Numbered from the stretch's first letter, positions 1-27,134 are shown. The stretch: DNA of 64,000 bases from Sinotaia quadrata (GCA_028829895.1 CM054182.1:37518879-37582878); one strand, 5' to 3'. The notes: generated by a model from the letters alone, not told the origin. A program made the numbers and translations.

Positions 1-84
1 ACGCTTTGAGTCAGGGGCCAGAATCTGACTTCTCGAAACCGTCAGGGGCCACAAAACAGAGAAGATAAAAATCGTCCCACATAA

Positions 85-594
85 ATTAGATATCACATCT
101 AAGAACACACAAAAAATGATTAAGACTATAATTAGACATCACATCTAAGAACACACAAATAATGATTAAGACTATAATTAGACATCACATCTAAGAACAC
201 ACAAATAATGATTAAGACTATAATTAGACATCACATCTAAGAACACACAAATAATGATTAAGACTATAATTAGACATCACATCTAAGAACACACAAATAA
301 TGATTAAGACTATAATTAGACATCACATCTAAGAACACACAAATAATGATTAAGACTATAATTAGACATCACATCTAAGAACACACAAATAATGATTAAG
401 ACTATAATTAGACATCACATCTAAGAACACACAAATAATGATTAAGACTATAATTAGACATCACATCTAAGAACACACAAATAATGATTAAGACTATAAT
501 TAGACATCACATCTAAGAACACACAAATAATGATTAAGACTATAATTAGACATCACATCTAAGAACACACAAATAATGATTAAGACTATAATTA
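85..594. repeat. 46-bp satellite array, about 11 copies
   Basis: Head-to-tail units with a 46-bp period (for example attagacatcacat at 131 and 177). All units after the first are practically identical, which indicates recent amplification or gene conversion. It lies outside the A/C duplication. No coding or spacer structure is present. Confidence 0.95.
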
Positions 595-656
595 CGACAA
601 AGAAGTTACATACTTAGACTTATTCTAAAAATGTTACGATAAGTCAACTTTCACAG

Positions 657-1712
657 TCAGTGTGATGGATGGTGCTGCATGTCATCTGCAAACTTCGAAA
701 TATCCGGCTTGATGTTTGATGTTGAAAGATTCAAAATTGCTTCCAGATTATCATCAGTCAGCTGATTGCGGGTGTTGTTTTTGTTCAGTTTCATCTGTGA
801 GAAAGCCTGTTCGCAGCAGTATGTGATGTCAGTAATGCTGGTGTGGACAAGTGTGTTATCTTTCAGATTAGCAAATGTATCAGGCAAAGTTCTATAGAAG
901 TCAAGCAAACTGTTTTTTCGGTAAGTAGCACGCAGTTCATTAGGTGCCTAGAGATCAGTAAGTTCGAGCTGGGTATTCTGCGGACAAGTCATCCACTGAC
1001 ACACTGAACGGATCAGCAAAAAGTTTCATTAACAATCTGCATTGGTCAAAGTCATGAAACCGTGAATTGAAAGACTGAACCAGCCCATCTAGCTTTCCAA
1101 CACAAACTTTTGTGTCAATGTCCTGACTCTTCTGTAGCTGTGACTGAAAAGTGGGAAAGTCATAATGTTCCCCGATGCTGCTTGCTGCCCGAACAACTGC
1201 AACTTTGTCCTGAATGCCGAGATGTGATTTGCAAGTTGACAAACAAGCTGATTTGTGCATCGCAACTTCAAATTCAGATCATTCAAGTGTTGTGTCATGT
1301 CGACCAGAAAGTTAAAATCAGCTTGCCGTGCTGGATCAGAAATGGAAGCAACTTCTGTGTCTTTGTTCTTGCTTCTGAGGAATTCTATGACCTCTTCACT
1401 TAACTCCCAGAATCTTTTGAGCATCTTCCCTCGACTCAGCCAGCATACTTCACAGCAATAAACAAGGTCACCATAATCTGCATCAGTTTCTTTAAGAAGA
1501 CTTCGAAATTGGCGGTGATCGAGTCCTTGTGACTTGATGAAATTAATTGTTTTCGTCACTAATGCCATCAGTGCCTGAAAACCAAGTTCTTTACTGCACA
1601 GGTTCTGTTGGTGAATAATACAATGCAACTTCACCAACTGTCTGTTCTGCTTTCCTCGATGCTTCATCAACAGTGCTACCAGCCCGTTACTTTATCTGGT
1701 CATTGCTGATGC
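657..1712 (-). pseudogene. decayed hAT-family transposase (GTF2IRD2/ZMYM-like type)
   Basis: Read on the - strand, the product resembles the C-terminal half of animal hAT transposases of the kind also domesticated in GTF2IRD2 and ZMYM proteins. From the N-terminal side there is a GASAMTR block (usual form GAPAMTG) near 1705, an in-frame stop near 1690, then a stretch with LHCIIHQQNLCSK and WLSRGKMLKRFWEL (1670 to about 1190). The frame then shifts, LMKLFADPFSV follows (to about 955), a stop and another shift occur near 950, and the hAT dimerisation end reads FSQMKLNKN and LTDDNLEAIL (to 657). At least two frameshifts and two stops make it non-functional. The N-terminal zinc finger and catalytic start are missing. 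The right end coincides with the left edge of the A/C segmental duplication. Family assignment rests on recalled motifs, not a search. Confidence 0.8.
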
Positions 1713-2082
1713 TCCATTTAAGCACGAAAGATTTATTGTCATTTCAAGTGTTACATTGAGCAAGTGAGTTTCCTGATTGTAGGAGCATTTTCACGAATCA
1801 AAGCATTAATTTTGAAAGTATCTTCTGATTGGTCTATTGAATATCACACATGAATAATTAATTATTAACGCAGCCGAAATTTCGAGCTCCCAGTCACAAT
1901 TGTTAGTACCAGGTGTTGTGCACTGATTGATTAATTGGAACCACGTGACTTTTGTCAGAGAAAGTTAGAGATCTTTGGAACGTGTGAGTTTAGATTTGTA
2001 ACGTTATTTGGACTCTACTTCATGAATCTGTGGAATGGTTTCTAACTGTTAGAAAAGCGTTCGCTAATTAAAGAAAGTCAAG
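1713..2082. other. left part of duplicated block, no gene seen
   Basis: AT-rich non-coding DNA, closely matched by about 46005-46365 in the second copy of the block. No ORF, promoter or splice signal that I can support. Confidence 0.6.
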
Positions 2083-2623
2083 GACATATGCATTAGTCTT
2101 TACCCTTTTTATATATTATAATTAGAAGTCCTCAACGACATATGCATTAGTCTTTACCCTTTTTATATATTATAATTAGAAGTCCTCAACGACATATGCA
2201 TTAGTCTTTACCCTTTTTATATATTATAATTAGAAGTCCTCAACGACATATGCATTAGTCTTTACCCTTTTTATATATTATAATTAGAAGTCCTCAACGA
2301 CATATGCATTAGTCTTTACCCTTTTTATATATTATAATTAGAAGTCCTCAACGACATATGCATTAGTCTTTACCCTTTTTATATATTATAATTAGAAGTC
2401 CTCAACGACATATGCATTGGTCTTTACCCTTTTTATATATTATAATTAGAAGTCCTCAACGACATATGCATTAGTCTTTACCCTTTTTATATATTATAAT
2501 TAGAAGTCCTCAAGGACATATGCATTAGTCTTTACCCTTTTTATATATTATAATTAGAAGTCCTCAACGCCATATGCTTTAGTCTTTACCCTTTTTATAT
2601 ATTATAATTAGAAGTCCTCAAGG
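2083..2623. repeat. 54-bp minisatellite, about 10 copies
   Basis: Period 54 bp, starting gacatatgcattag at 2083, 2137 and so on. The homologous place in copy C (about 46366-46420) has a single unit, so the array expanded after duplication or collapsed in C. Confidence 0.95.
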
Positions 2624-2743
2624 ATAATTAATGAACTATGAAATTTGCCATTTTTCATAGCAAAAATATTAAAATAATTATTAATGACATTTATCAAGAT
2701 TGCAGTTAAAATTATATATAATTAAATCTTTGTGTAATCCAAA

Positions 2744-2999
2744 AATCATGGGAAGGTGGACAGATGTAATCTAACAATCATGGGAAAGTGGACAGATGTA
2801 ATCTAACAATCATGGGAAAGTGGACAGGTGTAATCTAACAATCATGGGAAAGTGGACAGATGTAATCTAACAATCATGGGAAAGTGGACAGGTGTAATCT
2901 AACAATCATGGGAAAGTGGACAGATGTAATCTAACAATCATGGGAAAGTGGACAGGTGTAATCTAACAATCATGGGAAAATGGACAGATGTAATCCCAC
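2744..2999. repeat. 32-bp minisatellite, 8 copies
   Basis: Period 32 bp, core aatcatgggaaagtgga. Copy C has only three units at about 46543-46638. Lies upstream of exon 2 of gene A. Confidence 0.93.
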
Positions 3000-3529
3000 A
3001 TCATGGAAAGGTAGACAGATATGTCACATTATTGACATTAAAATTTAAACAAATTACAAATCTCTGAAATTATTAATAATACTGTTTATACTATCAATAA
3101 ATGCTCAATCATTTTACTTACTTAAAATCACTGAATTTACTTCACTCTTGTTTACCCATGTTTATGCTAAGAGCTAATAATACTTTTAATTAGAAAAAGA
3201 TATACACGCTTCAATGATGGAGGACATGTTACAGAGAAAAATGTAAACGAGATTTTGTTCAGTTGGTTTTAATAAAGTTTTAATGCTATTACAAAGACCA
3301 CTTTTAATTTGTGAGATTTAGTCATTTCAGTGTTATTTACACGAATGCATCCGCTCAAATTGTGCAAGATTAGATTAAGACATTAAGTCATTTCAGTGTT
3401 ATTTACACTAATGTATCTGCGCAAATTATGCAAGATTAAGTAATTTCAGTGTTATTTACACGAATGTATCTGCGAACAATATTTACAATATTGTTTATAA
3501 TTTTTGTCTGCTTGGGGATTCTGCTTCAG

Positions 3530-17888
<14,359 letters not shown>

Positions 17889-17914
17889 ACCAGGAAAGAC
17901 TTCACCGCAACTGT

Positions 17915-18020
17915 CTCCCAGCAACGAGTTCACGCAAGTCTCGCAGCAACGAGTTCACGCAAGTCTCCCAGCAACGAGTTCACGCAAGTCTCTCCCAGCA
18001 ACGAGTTCACGCAAATTTCT
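17915..18020 (+). repeat. 25-bp minisatellite in the 3' UTR of gene A
   Basis: About four units of ctcccagcaacgagttcacg, 30 bp after the stop codon. Copy C has about twelve units (60885-61175). Sits in the presumed 3' UTR; transcript end unknown. Confidence 0.88.
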
Positions 18021-18660
18021 CCCTGTAACGCTTTTCATTTATTCATTTCAAGAACTTTGTGTCTCCATAACGTTTATTTATTTCAAGAACTTTATGTCTC
18101 CCTGTAACGCTTTTCAATTTATTGATGTCAAGAACTTTATATTTCCTTGCAACGTTATTTATTTATTTCAAGAAACCTGACTCACTGCGTTATTAATTTA
18201 TGTATTTGAAGAACTCTGTCTCCTTGCCATATTGTTTATTTATTTATTTCAAGAACGTTATATATCGCTGAAGCGTTCTTTCTTTATTTCTAGAACTTTA
18301 TATCTCTCTGCAACTTTTTTTATTAAAAAAATAATTCAAATACTCGTTGTCTCCAACGTGTTTCATATGTATCTGTTGTTTTAAGAACCTTTGCCTCTCT
18401 ATAATGTTATTGATTTATTTCCAACATTACTGACCTAGTGATTTATCAAAAGATCTTTTTATTACCAATTAAATTCGTGTCTCCCTCTAATGTTTTCCCT
18501 TTAGTTACTCCAAACCAATTTGTTACAATTAAATTTAAGTCTTTCTCCAGCATTATTTATTAATTATTTATACACTATTTTATTTATTCTAGGAACGTTT
18601 TTCTCTCTAATGCTATTGATTTATTGATTGATTCTAAAATGCTTTGGTGACCATTCGGAC
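18020..18660. repeat. degenerate 3'-flank repeat (tttatttcaagaacttt)
   Basis: Loose, old repetition of tttatttcaagaac plus tctccctgtaacg with 45-65-bp spacing. Fully collinear with 61190-61830 in copy C. No canonical AATAAA seen. Confidence 0.6.
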
Positions 18661-18665
18661 ACTTT

Positions 18666-18850
18666 GCGGTATGTAAAGCATGAAACCTTGAGCGTTTTGC
18701 CGTAAATAATTAAAAAAATCACTTACTTCCGGTATGTAAAGCATGAAACCTTGAGCGTTTTGACGTAAATAATTAAAAAAATCACTTACTTCCGGTATGT
18801 AAAGCATGAAACCTTGAGCGTTTTGCCGTAAATAATTAAAAAAAATCACA
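18666..18850. repeat. 62-63-bp tandem repeat, 3 copies, at the duplication edge
   Basis: ggtatgtaaagcatgaaacc at 18668, 18731 and 18793. Copy C has one partial unit at its right edge. Confidence 0.92.
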
Positions 18851-19303
18851 TACTTCCGGAGTAGGATATTTAGCAAATACGGAAGTTTTAAAAGATATCT
18901 GATTAAAATTACTAAATTCCTAAGCATAAATGAGTATATTTTTGTATCACATAGTCAAATTAAATTAACCATGGCGTTCAATCTTTTTTTTTTTACAGAA
19001 ATATTTCGCTTTTAGTTAGTTCATCATTCAGAGCAAAGAAATACATGTTAAAGGAAATTGTGTTGGATATGTAGACAAGCCATTTTATTATATGCAGAAA
19101 TAATTAATTTATAGTGAATCAAACTTGACAAAAGTAATTGAAAGGAATGTATTTTACAAAGGCATATTTGTCAACAGTGTGTTACGTGCTGGGTATATAT
19201 TTTTTTTATTGAAAACAATCATGTGTTTGCAGAGACTCGTAAAGCCAGACTTCAACAGGTTCCCCATTGTTATCGTACATATAGGTGTTGATATTATTAT
19301 TAC
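18851..19303. other. spacer, nothing recognised
   Basis: AT-rich single-copy-looking DNA right of the duplication. Short ORFs only, no domain recognised. Confidence 0.5.
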
Positions 19304-19495
19304 GTGAATGCCACTGATGGCTACACTTAAGGTACATAAAAGAGCGTTGTGTGAATGCAATTGATAGCTGCACTTAAGATCCTTAGAACAGCGCTGTGTG
19401 AATGCAATTGATGGCTGCACTTAAGATCCTTACAAGAGCGCTGTGTGAATGCAATTGATGGCTGCACTTAAGATCCTTACAAGAGCGCTGTGTGT
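19304..19495. repeat. 47-bp minisatellite, 4 copies
   Basis: gtgaatgc at 19304, 19351, 19398 and 19445; core gatggctgcacttaaga. Confidence 0.92.
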
Positions 19496-21758
19496 AGTCT
19501 AAGCTGTGCGGTCGCGAGATTTGGTTCGCACATTTTAATCATCTCATTGCGTTCCAGTGCAGTAGTTACAGCTCTTAAACAGATGATTTTATTTTGTTAT
19601 AGAGAGAACATACGCTTGTTTGACCAAACAACGCGCAGAATCATTGAATAAAGACACAGCATATTAATCAGCATATAAATCAAAATGAATGCTAAAGTTT
19701 TCCAAGCGATTATAGTCTGTGTTATTACTAATGCTTGAAGACAAGAGATGAGAGCAAATAAACAACGCAAAATTTCCCCCCCTCTCTCTCACACACACAT
19801 ACACACGCAGTCAAAAATTCACGCATGATTCGAGGAACAACACAAAAGCATTACAACAAACTGCAAGGCAAGCTGGAATGGTTGAACAACACAACTGCTT
19901 CATCAACAAAATGTGCCGTCCACAGAACAGAATGAGGAAATGAGCAGAGAGATGAATTTCAGTCGTTATTCATCCCCAAACCCCTGAATGACCAGAACCC
20001 ACATTTTGTAAACTCCAAGAGTTTCAGAAACACATCTTTCACCATCTACATGTATCTCTAAATCCCGAAATGTTTACGAGAATTGCACCCTTAACTGCAC
20101 AATCTCGTATTCACCAGAACTGAAATCGGCACTTTCATTATTGACAGTATTACAGCTATCATGTTCCTTACTGAAATCTGGCTCAGCATAATCGGAAATA
20201 AAGTAATCATGCTGATAGCTTTGAGATGAAATGGTGTGGGTATTGCTATCATTCACAGGCATGTAATTTTTCTTCTCTCACTTTCACATCTGTCTTGAAT
20301 CTATTCTAACACCAATGTTTTATTTGAGTTTTGAGATGCCAGTCTATCAGGTCTAATGAACACTTCTTGCTATGGCATTTTCTCATGACTGTTTAAAATG
20401 GCAATTGTAAGATCCCTTTGAAATAACAGCCGAAACGAATCGAAAAAATATCGACCGGCCTCTAATCTGTGATGCACGTAAAAATCCTAGAAAAATTGTC
20501 TTTTTAAAAATACAAACCTCAGTTCTCACCAAAATATTTTCAGTGATTTACACAGTTGATTTGTGCCAGGTAGCAATATTTCGTAAATAACAAAATATTT
20601 TAGCTATTTTCATGCAGAGTATTGCCAGTATCATACCAGTATCAGTGACGAGTAATATGAATGCCCTAAGAAACCGTTCAGAATGTTGTCGAAAAGGAAA
20701 AGATAACTGTGGATTAGTATCGCCGGTTAAAATTGTCGACAAGGAAAAGATAACTACTTATTTACTAATATATCTACATACACAACTTACTTATTACTAA
20801 GAATTCAGCTCATTACAATCTTGTGTTTTAGGGTGTTGAAACCATGATAATTCTTGAATTCTGTCATTACCAAATACTGGTTTTGTTGTAAATTGAAATC
20901 GTTTTAAGGACCTTTATTTTTGTTCTTTTATGAATTTGTATTAAGTATAATTATTAAGGGTAATAATGCAGTCTTCGTTTAAATTAATTTTGCAGGCCCA
21001 GAGTACTACATACAAAGTCTAGTCAAAATAAGTTCATTCTTTAAATGATCTCACATTTTCAGATTTTTAAAAGCATTTTAATGATAAACTCTGACCTATT
21101 CATAATAACTAAAATGTTCAAAGGTAAAAATTAATGCAGAAATATTATGAATCGGGTACAATTGTAACCAATCCATTATTATTTTATTTTTAAGCAAATA
21201 ATATTTGAGGCAGTTAAGTTTTCTTTGTTTTTTTATTTTGTGAAAAAAAATTAAGCACTTGGATAAAGTTTTATGCATTTTTAATAATTGTTTAAAACTA
21301 AACATTAGATGAAAAATATGCCTTTGAATATTAATAAATACTGTAAATAAATTATTTTTATAAGCATCAAAGAGTTTACATTTATGGTAAAAGTACATGT
21401 TTTCATATCTTGATGATGATAGTATATACATCCACAAAACACAAATACTATACTGCTCTGTGATTAGCCGCGAAAACATTTGGAGGAATGATAAAAATGC
21501 CAAATGTGTATGTCTCGTGAAAACCACGACCACATTCAGCCTACAACACAGAAATAACCAGAATATATACCAAAATATAACAAAAACAATAAATGGATCA
21601 GCCTTCCCCCCCCCCTCCAAAAAATCCCAACCCCTGATAAAACCCAAAATAAAATGAAAACAACTAGTGCCCAAAACAAACTCCTCATCACTCATCGTAT
21701 ACTTCATACAGACTGACGACAACTGCAAACAAAACTTTCCTGCCCCTACTGTCTAGTA
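19496..21758. other. spacer, no gene supported
   Basis: AT-rich. A 210-codon open frame on the - strand (21096-21728) is the longest non-repetitive one in the window, but its composition (Phe, Lys, Leu, Ile) is what AT-rich DNA gives by chance and I recognise no family. A short imperfect duplication (aaggaaaagataact) lies at about 20690-20755. Confidence 0.5.
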
Positions 21759-22589
21759 CAGCCTTTCTCAGTCTTTTTATCCTGGAGGAAGCCTTCAAAT
21801 AACTTTCATGTCTCAGGGAGTACCTGCATAACAATTCTTATCTACGATGCTAATTTTTTAGTGCCATCTCGGAAAGCGTGGATGCGCCATTGCGAGCACA
21901 GGTTTTCCCACTGACAGAAATAGTCTACTTGCACCTATGGCACAAATACTCTTGACCAGATAAACATCATCGATCAGAAGTAGTAGTAGTATATATATAA
22001 GTGAATAGTAAAAATAAAACTAATGACAATCTCCATCCCATTCACGGACCTATTCTTATCAAGACTTATTTATGTACGTTTCTAATTTGCAAGGAATAAA
22101 TCACGTTCAATGTGTTTCACACATACTACTGTCAAACAATTTATATGTTATAATCGTTATTTAATTTCATGGTGTTTAACTCTTAAGGTTTTTGTTGTCA
22201 CATGCTATTTACTCTTGAGGACACCACTGAGTTCTTTATATTGAGAGGATACAAGGGCAAATACGCTTTTACCAAACGTCCGCCATATTGAATCGACCGA
22301 AGCATTGTAGCGTCTATGGCTGCTACACTTTTGCTATGGCTGTTTTTGAGATATTTTACCTAATTTTACTAAGCTATAATTCAATAAATATAATTAAATG
22401 TACAATACAAATTACAAGCAATCAAGAATGGAAAAGATCCTAAGGCCTAGCCTAAAAATAAATATCAATGAGAAGTATACATGTAATGTGATAGCCTTAC
22501 ATTGTAGAATATTTTACTATATTAAGAAAGATTTTAAAAAATTGTTTAAATTATTTATACATTATATGACTCGCCACCCTAGTTACTGG

Positions 22590-23080
22590 TTATTATTATT
22601 AATCATCCATAACTAATTACAAGTGACGAGAGCCTTAATTAATGCTATTAATAATCCTCCAGAAGATACCACTCGTCTCCCTCACATGGCAGATATGCGG
22701 GTTCTGTAAATGTTTTCTTTCTTCCTCAACATTAAGGTCAAACATTTATTGTCGCACAATATTTCCGTAGGTGAAAAACTTTCCAAAGGAGAAAATAAAT
22801 CTGTCTTATCTATATTTAGAGAGCCCCCATCCACCCACTCTCTCCAATATACTTATGATTACCAATATGTGTAAGAAGCTCAATGCATTTAACAATATAC
22901 ATATAACAAATACAATGAAAAGATTATTTGACCTCACTATATCTATGAAACTATTTTTAATATAATTCAATGCTTATTCAGTCATATATCTTCCATATTT
23001 CAGCAGTCATATTTTTATAAATATAAATCACAAGATCATTCCTATAGAACGTTAAACCTTGTGTTAAAAGAGTGACTTTA
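22590..23080 (+). mobile_element. element X copy 3, 5' part
   Basis: Starts at catccataactaattacaag and continues through cagaagataccactcg and the gtgtaagaagctcaat block. More diverged than the other copies; the 3' two thirds are missing. Confidence 0.65.
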
Positions 23081-23357
23081 ATAATTTAAATAAACACATT
23101 TCCAAAGTACTGTGAATTCATGAAATTAAGAAAAATAGTCTTGAAAAATCCAGTAAAGATATTAAATTAATTATTTTAAATGTGTTTTTTGCTGTCAGAT
23201 TTTTCATGGTTATAATACTAGTGATAATAATCTTTTTCAGAATAAAAAACAGACAGAAAGAAAAAGAAACAAAACCCAGCAAAAAGGATTGTGTAAACGC
23301 TCAATAAATACTCTAACCATAAGATGTGAAGGGAAGCTAAAGATTGTTGGTATAGAT

Positions 23358-23558
23358 CAGGGGTGCACAAAAGTTTTAGGCCAGAGGGCCAAATTTCCAA
23401 TTGATAGTGCGTGGAGGGCCGCCACATGGATGGTTCAGTAGAAAAAAACAACACAAATAATGAAATAATGTGCTTTACTTTCGTAATAATGGTAACATCC
23501 AAAAGTCCTCCGGAGGCCGCATAGAGCCCTGTCTCGGGCCGCGGTTTGTGTACCCCTG
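23358..23558. mobile_element. hAT-type MITE, 201 bp, intact ends
   Basis: Inverted termini CAGGGGTGCACAAA and, from the other end, CAGGGGTACACAAA, flanked by a perfect 8-bp target duplication gtatagat at 23350-23357 and 23559-23566. GC-rich interior (gggccgc blocks) stands out against the AT-rich flanks. No coding capacity. The 8-bp duplication is the hAT hallmark. Confidence 0.9.
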
Positions 23559-24179
23559 GTATAGATTCGTTAGGTAATCTAGTTGTTCGGCTCGATCAAA
23601 GCAACTCTCTTCAAACTGCTGAACAGAACTCTGACTATTGTGATGCTGTCCATTTTGCTCTTCTCACATTTATAATCCACTGGCGAAGTCTTTCTGGCTG
23701 ACTCCATAGAAACCAATGTTTAATAAAATTCAAATGAAGTCTTTAGAATACATAACAAATTTGATAAGAAAAAATGGACATTTTTTTTTCTTCTTATTAA
23801 ATAAAAATTGGACACTTGTTTCCTGGGGTTGCAAACCACATTTTGAGAATATAAGGAGCACTGACAGCCGTAAAGGTTAAGAACGACTGACCTAGAATTT
23901 TAATTTTAATCGAAATTCATATTTGTCCAATTATGTTTTTTTTAAAAAAAAATACTTACTTATTAAAGATGATTCCACTTTTCAGTTTGTTTTCAGAACG
24001 GTTATGGCAACTGTATGCAGCACAGCAAGGCATATTTAGAAAATAATGAATGCTTTCCAACACGTCTATAGCACTGTTTTCCTGGTCTATTCAAAATGGT
24101 GGTACTGAAACTTCTGTTAGCTACACATTGTCAATGCTTGCTATCATTGGATATTTGGGTGATAGGTGTTTCGCTGATT

Positions 24180-24410
24180 TCGTCCCCTGGCACGGGGTGT
24201 GCATCTGTAGGTAGAGTTGAATATGATAAAAGACACGAGATGTGCCTCTGTAGGTAGAGTTAAATATGATAAAAGACACGAGATGTGCCTCTGTAGGTAG
24301 AGTTGAATATGATGAAAGACACGAGGTGTGCCTCTATAGGTAGAGTTGAATATGATTAAAGACACGAGATGTGCCTTTGTAGGTAGAGTTAAATATGGTG
24401 GAAGATAGTA
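24180..24410. repeat. 43-bp minisatellite, 5 copies
   Basis: tgtgcctctgtaggtagagt at 24198 (variant), 24241, 24284, 24327 and 24370. Lies just before element X copy 4. Confidence 0.93.
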
Positions 24411-24439
24411 GAAAGGAAATTGTGATGAAGGATGGCCTA

Positions 24440-26390
24440 TTTTCCGTTGTGACGCCAACGCCACCTTAGTTATCGATTATGATGTTTACTATTATTTAAT
24501 CATCCATAACTAATTATAAGTGATGGGAATCTTAATTTATGTTATCAATAATTCCCCCAAAGACACCACTCGTCTCTTTCACTTGATGGGTGCTGTAAAC
24601 GTTTCTTTTCTTCCACAACATTAACAACAAACATTTACCTTCACACACTATTTCCATAGGTGGAAAACTTCTATGTTTTAATCTATATTTGACGAGTCCC
24701 TATCCAACACTATCTCTCAAACATATGGTTATCAATATGCGTAAGAAGGTCAATAAATTTAACAATATATTTATTAAACCAACAATCAAATATACAACAA
24801 ATGAATGTAATCAAAAGAGTGTTGACTTTACATAACTTCACAACAATGTTCAGTTAATCCTGGACAATCATTTAGTTTATCACAACATAAACATTAGCAG
24901 TCAATTAACATAAATATATAATCGAGTTCATGGGTATCATCAGGGAAATGAGAGTAGAGTTTCAGAGAAATAATGAATGTGAAATGAACATAACCTTTTT
25001 AAAGATGGTGGATATCGCCGGCATGTCTTCACAGTTTGCAACAAGTCACTATCTTTCTTATTCAGGTGATGGCCTCATGTGTCCCTTCTAGGTACGTTAC
25101 ACAACTGTTCCAGAATCTTTGATGAGTTCACAAAGCACACTGCAGAGAATCATCCCAATCCCCAAATTTCACAAGCACTATCAAGAACATCAGGAGGAAT
25201 GTCTCAAAATTTTGTGTGAATTCTCGACACCAAACTGAAGCCACCATTTCTCTGTATTGGCTCTCGAATGGAATTCACAGGAATCAACTTACAGCAATAC
25301 GTTTTACTGAAAAGTTGACCACAACCCTGGATTCACACCCAAATGAACAAGCAAGTACACTAGTCACTGCTGCTTGAAGCAACAGGAAAAAAGGCGTGCT
25401 TTCTCTGCAAAAGTCAAATTAATGCAACACTATTCTCAACTTACAAAAACCCAATTTTTCTAGCCCGACACACATGCACAATATAAGAAATATAGCATCG
25501 ATCAAAATTCATAAGTATAATCTATAACATAGTCAAATTAATGAACATAGAAATAATGGTTCAATTACACAAGCACTCTCTAATTCAAACCATAGATCAA
25601 AAGCAAACATGTATGAAATATTCTAAGTCTAAATTTTCTTTATCACTAAGTTAACTTACTATAAGCTAATGATTGCCTTTATGATCGGACTCGTGTGTTA
25701 AGTTCAAATTCAAAGTGATTAGAACAGGTACTTCTTCAACAAAGAAACTTTTGGTCCATCCCCATAGGATGAATTTGTTATGAACAAGTGTGAAAACAAA
25801 ATCTCCTCATCCAGTTGAAACTGGTTTGGATTGCATGAGCAATTTTCTGCATTATTCTCAACCTAAGTTACTTACTCCAACTTTGACACTTACAAAAATA
25901 CCATCAAAAGGAGTGCCCAAGTTACTTACTCCAACTTTGACACTTACAAAAATACCATCAAAAGGAGTGCCCAAGTTACTTACTCCAACTTTGACACTTA
26001 CAAAAATACCATCAAAAGGAGTGCCCAAGTTACTTACTCCAACTTTGACACTTACAAAAATACCATCAAAAGGAGTGCCCAAGTTACTTACTCCAACTTT
26101 GACACTTACAAAAATACCATCAAAAGGAGTGCCCAAGTTACTTACTCCAACTTTGACACTTACAAAAATACCATCAAAAGGAGTGCCCAAGTTACTTACT
26201 CCAACTTTGACACTTACAAAAATACCATCAAAAGGAGTGCCCAAGTTACTTACTCCAACTTTGACACTTACAAAAATACCATCAAAAGGAGTGCCAAAGA
26301 TCGGGTGACTTTGACAATATAACAATGCATATAACAATTAAGATTAGAAATAGGGATAGGCAAATTTACTTTGCCACACGTTGCAAACAT
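24440..26390 (+). mobile_element. element X copy 4, longest copy
   Basis: From gtgacgccaacgccacctta to ataggcaaatttactttgcc. Both ends are also present, inverted, in copy 2 (11555 and 10017), defining a family unit of roughly 1.5-1.6 kb without the internal array. No transposase, reverse transcriptase or clear terminal repeat seen, so class is unknown; probably non-autonomous. Confidence 0.7.
25867..26297. repeat. 54-bp minisatellite, 8 copies, inside element X copy 4
   Basis: Units essentially identical, core acttactccaactttgacac. Other copies of the element (about 10088-10145, 51655-51710) have only one unit. Because 54 is a multiple of three and the unit lacks stops in some frames, long frames appear on both strands; these are artefacts. 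Confidence 0.95.
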
Positions 26391-26764
26391 GTCTAAGCGG
26401 CAAAAGCGGACTTTTGCCAGGTAATCTGTTGGCTGAAGTTGTGATGGATGTTGTTGCTGTCGGATGTTGAAGTGGGAGGGCGGGTGGAAGGGGTGTCTTA
26501 CAGAGCCCAGACTAGTAATACACAAAGTCTGTACCTAGTGTGTACGTGCGCCCGGGATGTTCACCCCCCTCCTTTTCTCCTCATTGTGTGGTGTTGTCGT
26601 CGCTGATGTTGTGGCTGTCCCCGGTGTCCGTTGGGATGCACGCAGGCGGGCACTGACGGCCAGTATTGATGGTCAAGCTTATAGTGGCAGTGTTGTTTAC
26701 TTGATGATAAAATAAATGGTGCACAACTCAACAATCACTGGTACTTATCTCTCAGAATGAAGCA
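26300..26764. other. spacer with GC-richer patch, nothing recognised
   Basis: About 26530-26670 is notably GC-rich for this window (cgcccggg, gcaggcgggcac). No ORF or RNA signature recognised. Confidence 0.45.
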
Positions 26765-27062
26765 ATACACAACTCTCAAATGACGTGATACACAACTCTC
26801 AAATGACGTGATACACAATTATCAAATGACGTGATACACACCTTTCAAATGTAGCATTACTCATGCCACAAAATGTAAGGGTACAAGGACACGTCCCACA
26901 CAATTATCAAATGACGTGATACACACCTTTCATTACTCATGCCACAAAATATAAGGGTACAAGGACACGTCCCACACAATTATCAAATGACGTGATACAC
27001 ACCTTTCATTACTCATGCCACAAAATATAAGGGTACAAGGACACGTCCCACACAATTCAAGG
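26765..27062. repeat. composite tandem repeats (caaatgacgtgatacaca)
   Basis: A short ~25-bp repeat grading into three units of about 76 bp that include gccacaaaatataagggtac. Confidence 0.85.
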
Positions 27063-27134
27063 TAAACATCTATCAAAGTGAATGGTATACAGCTTTGCAA
27101 GCGAGGTGGTATAAATCTCTGAAAATGAAGTGAA

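Larger units (their letters stand above)
21759..23889. mobile_element. possible old hAT-like non-autonomous element
   Basis: Left end CAGCCTTTCTCAGTC and the reverse complement of the right end, CAGTCGTTCTTAACC, resemble inverted termini of Charlie-like hAT elements. Flanking 8-mers gtctagta and acctagaa agree at 5 of 8. The interior has no transposase and contains element X copy 3 and a younger MITE. The two ends could instead belong to different elements. Confidence 0.35.

Noticed and set aside
85..594. CRISPR-like regular repeats
   Set aside because: Units are contiguous without unique spacers and the DNA is clearly eukaryotic; the same holds for every array in the window.
21096..21728. 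210-codon open frame on the - strand, longest non-repetitive ORF
   Set aside because: Phe/Lys/Ile/Leu-rich translation as expected from AT-rich DNA, no motif or splice context recognised, and it overlaps poly-T and poly-C runs.
25790..26337. Repetitive ORFs of 172 and 159 codons on opposite strands
   Set aside because: Produced by the 54-bp array inside element X; simultaneous openness of both strands is a period effect.
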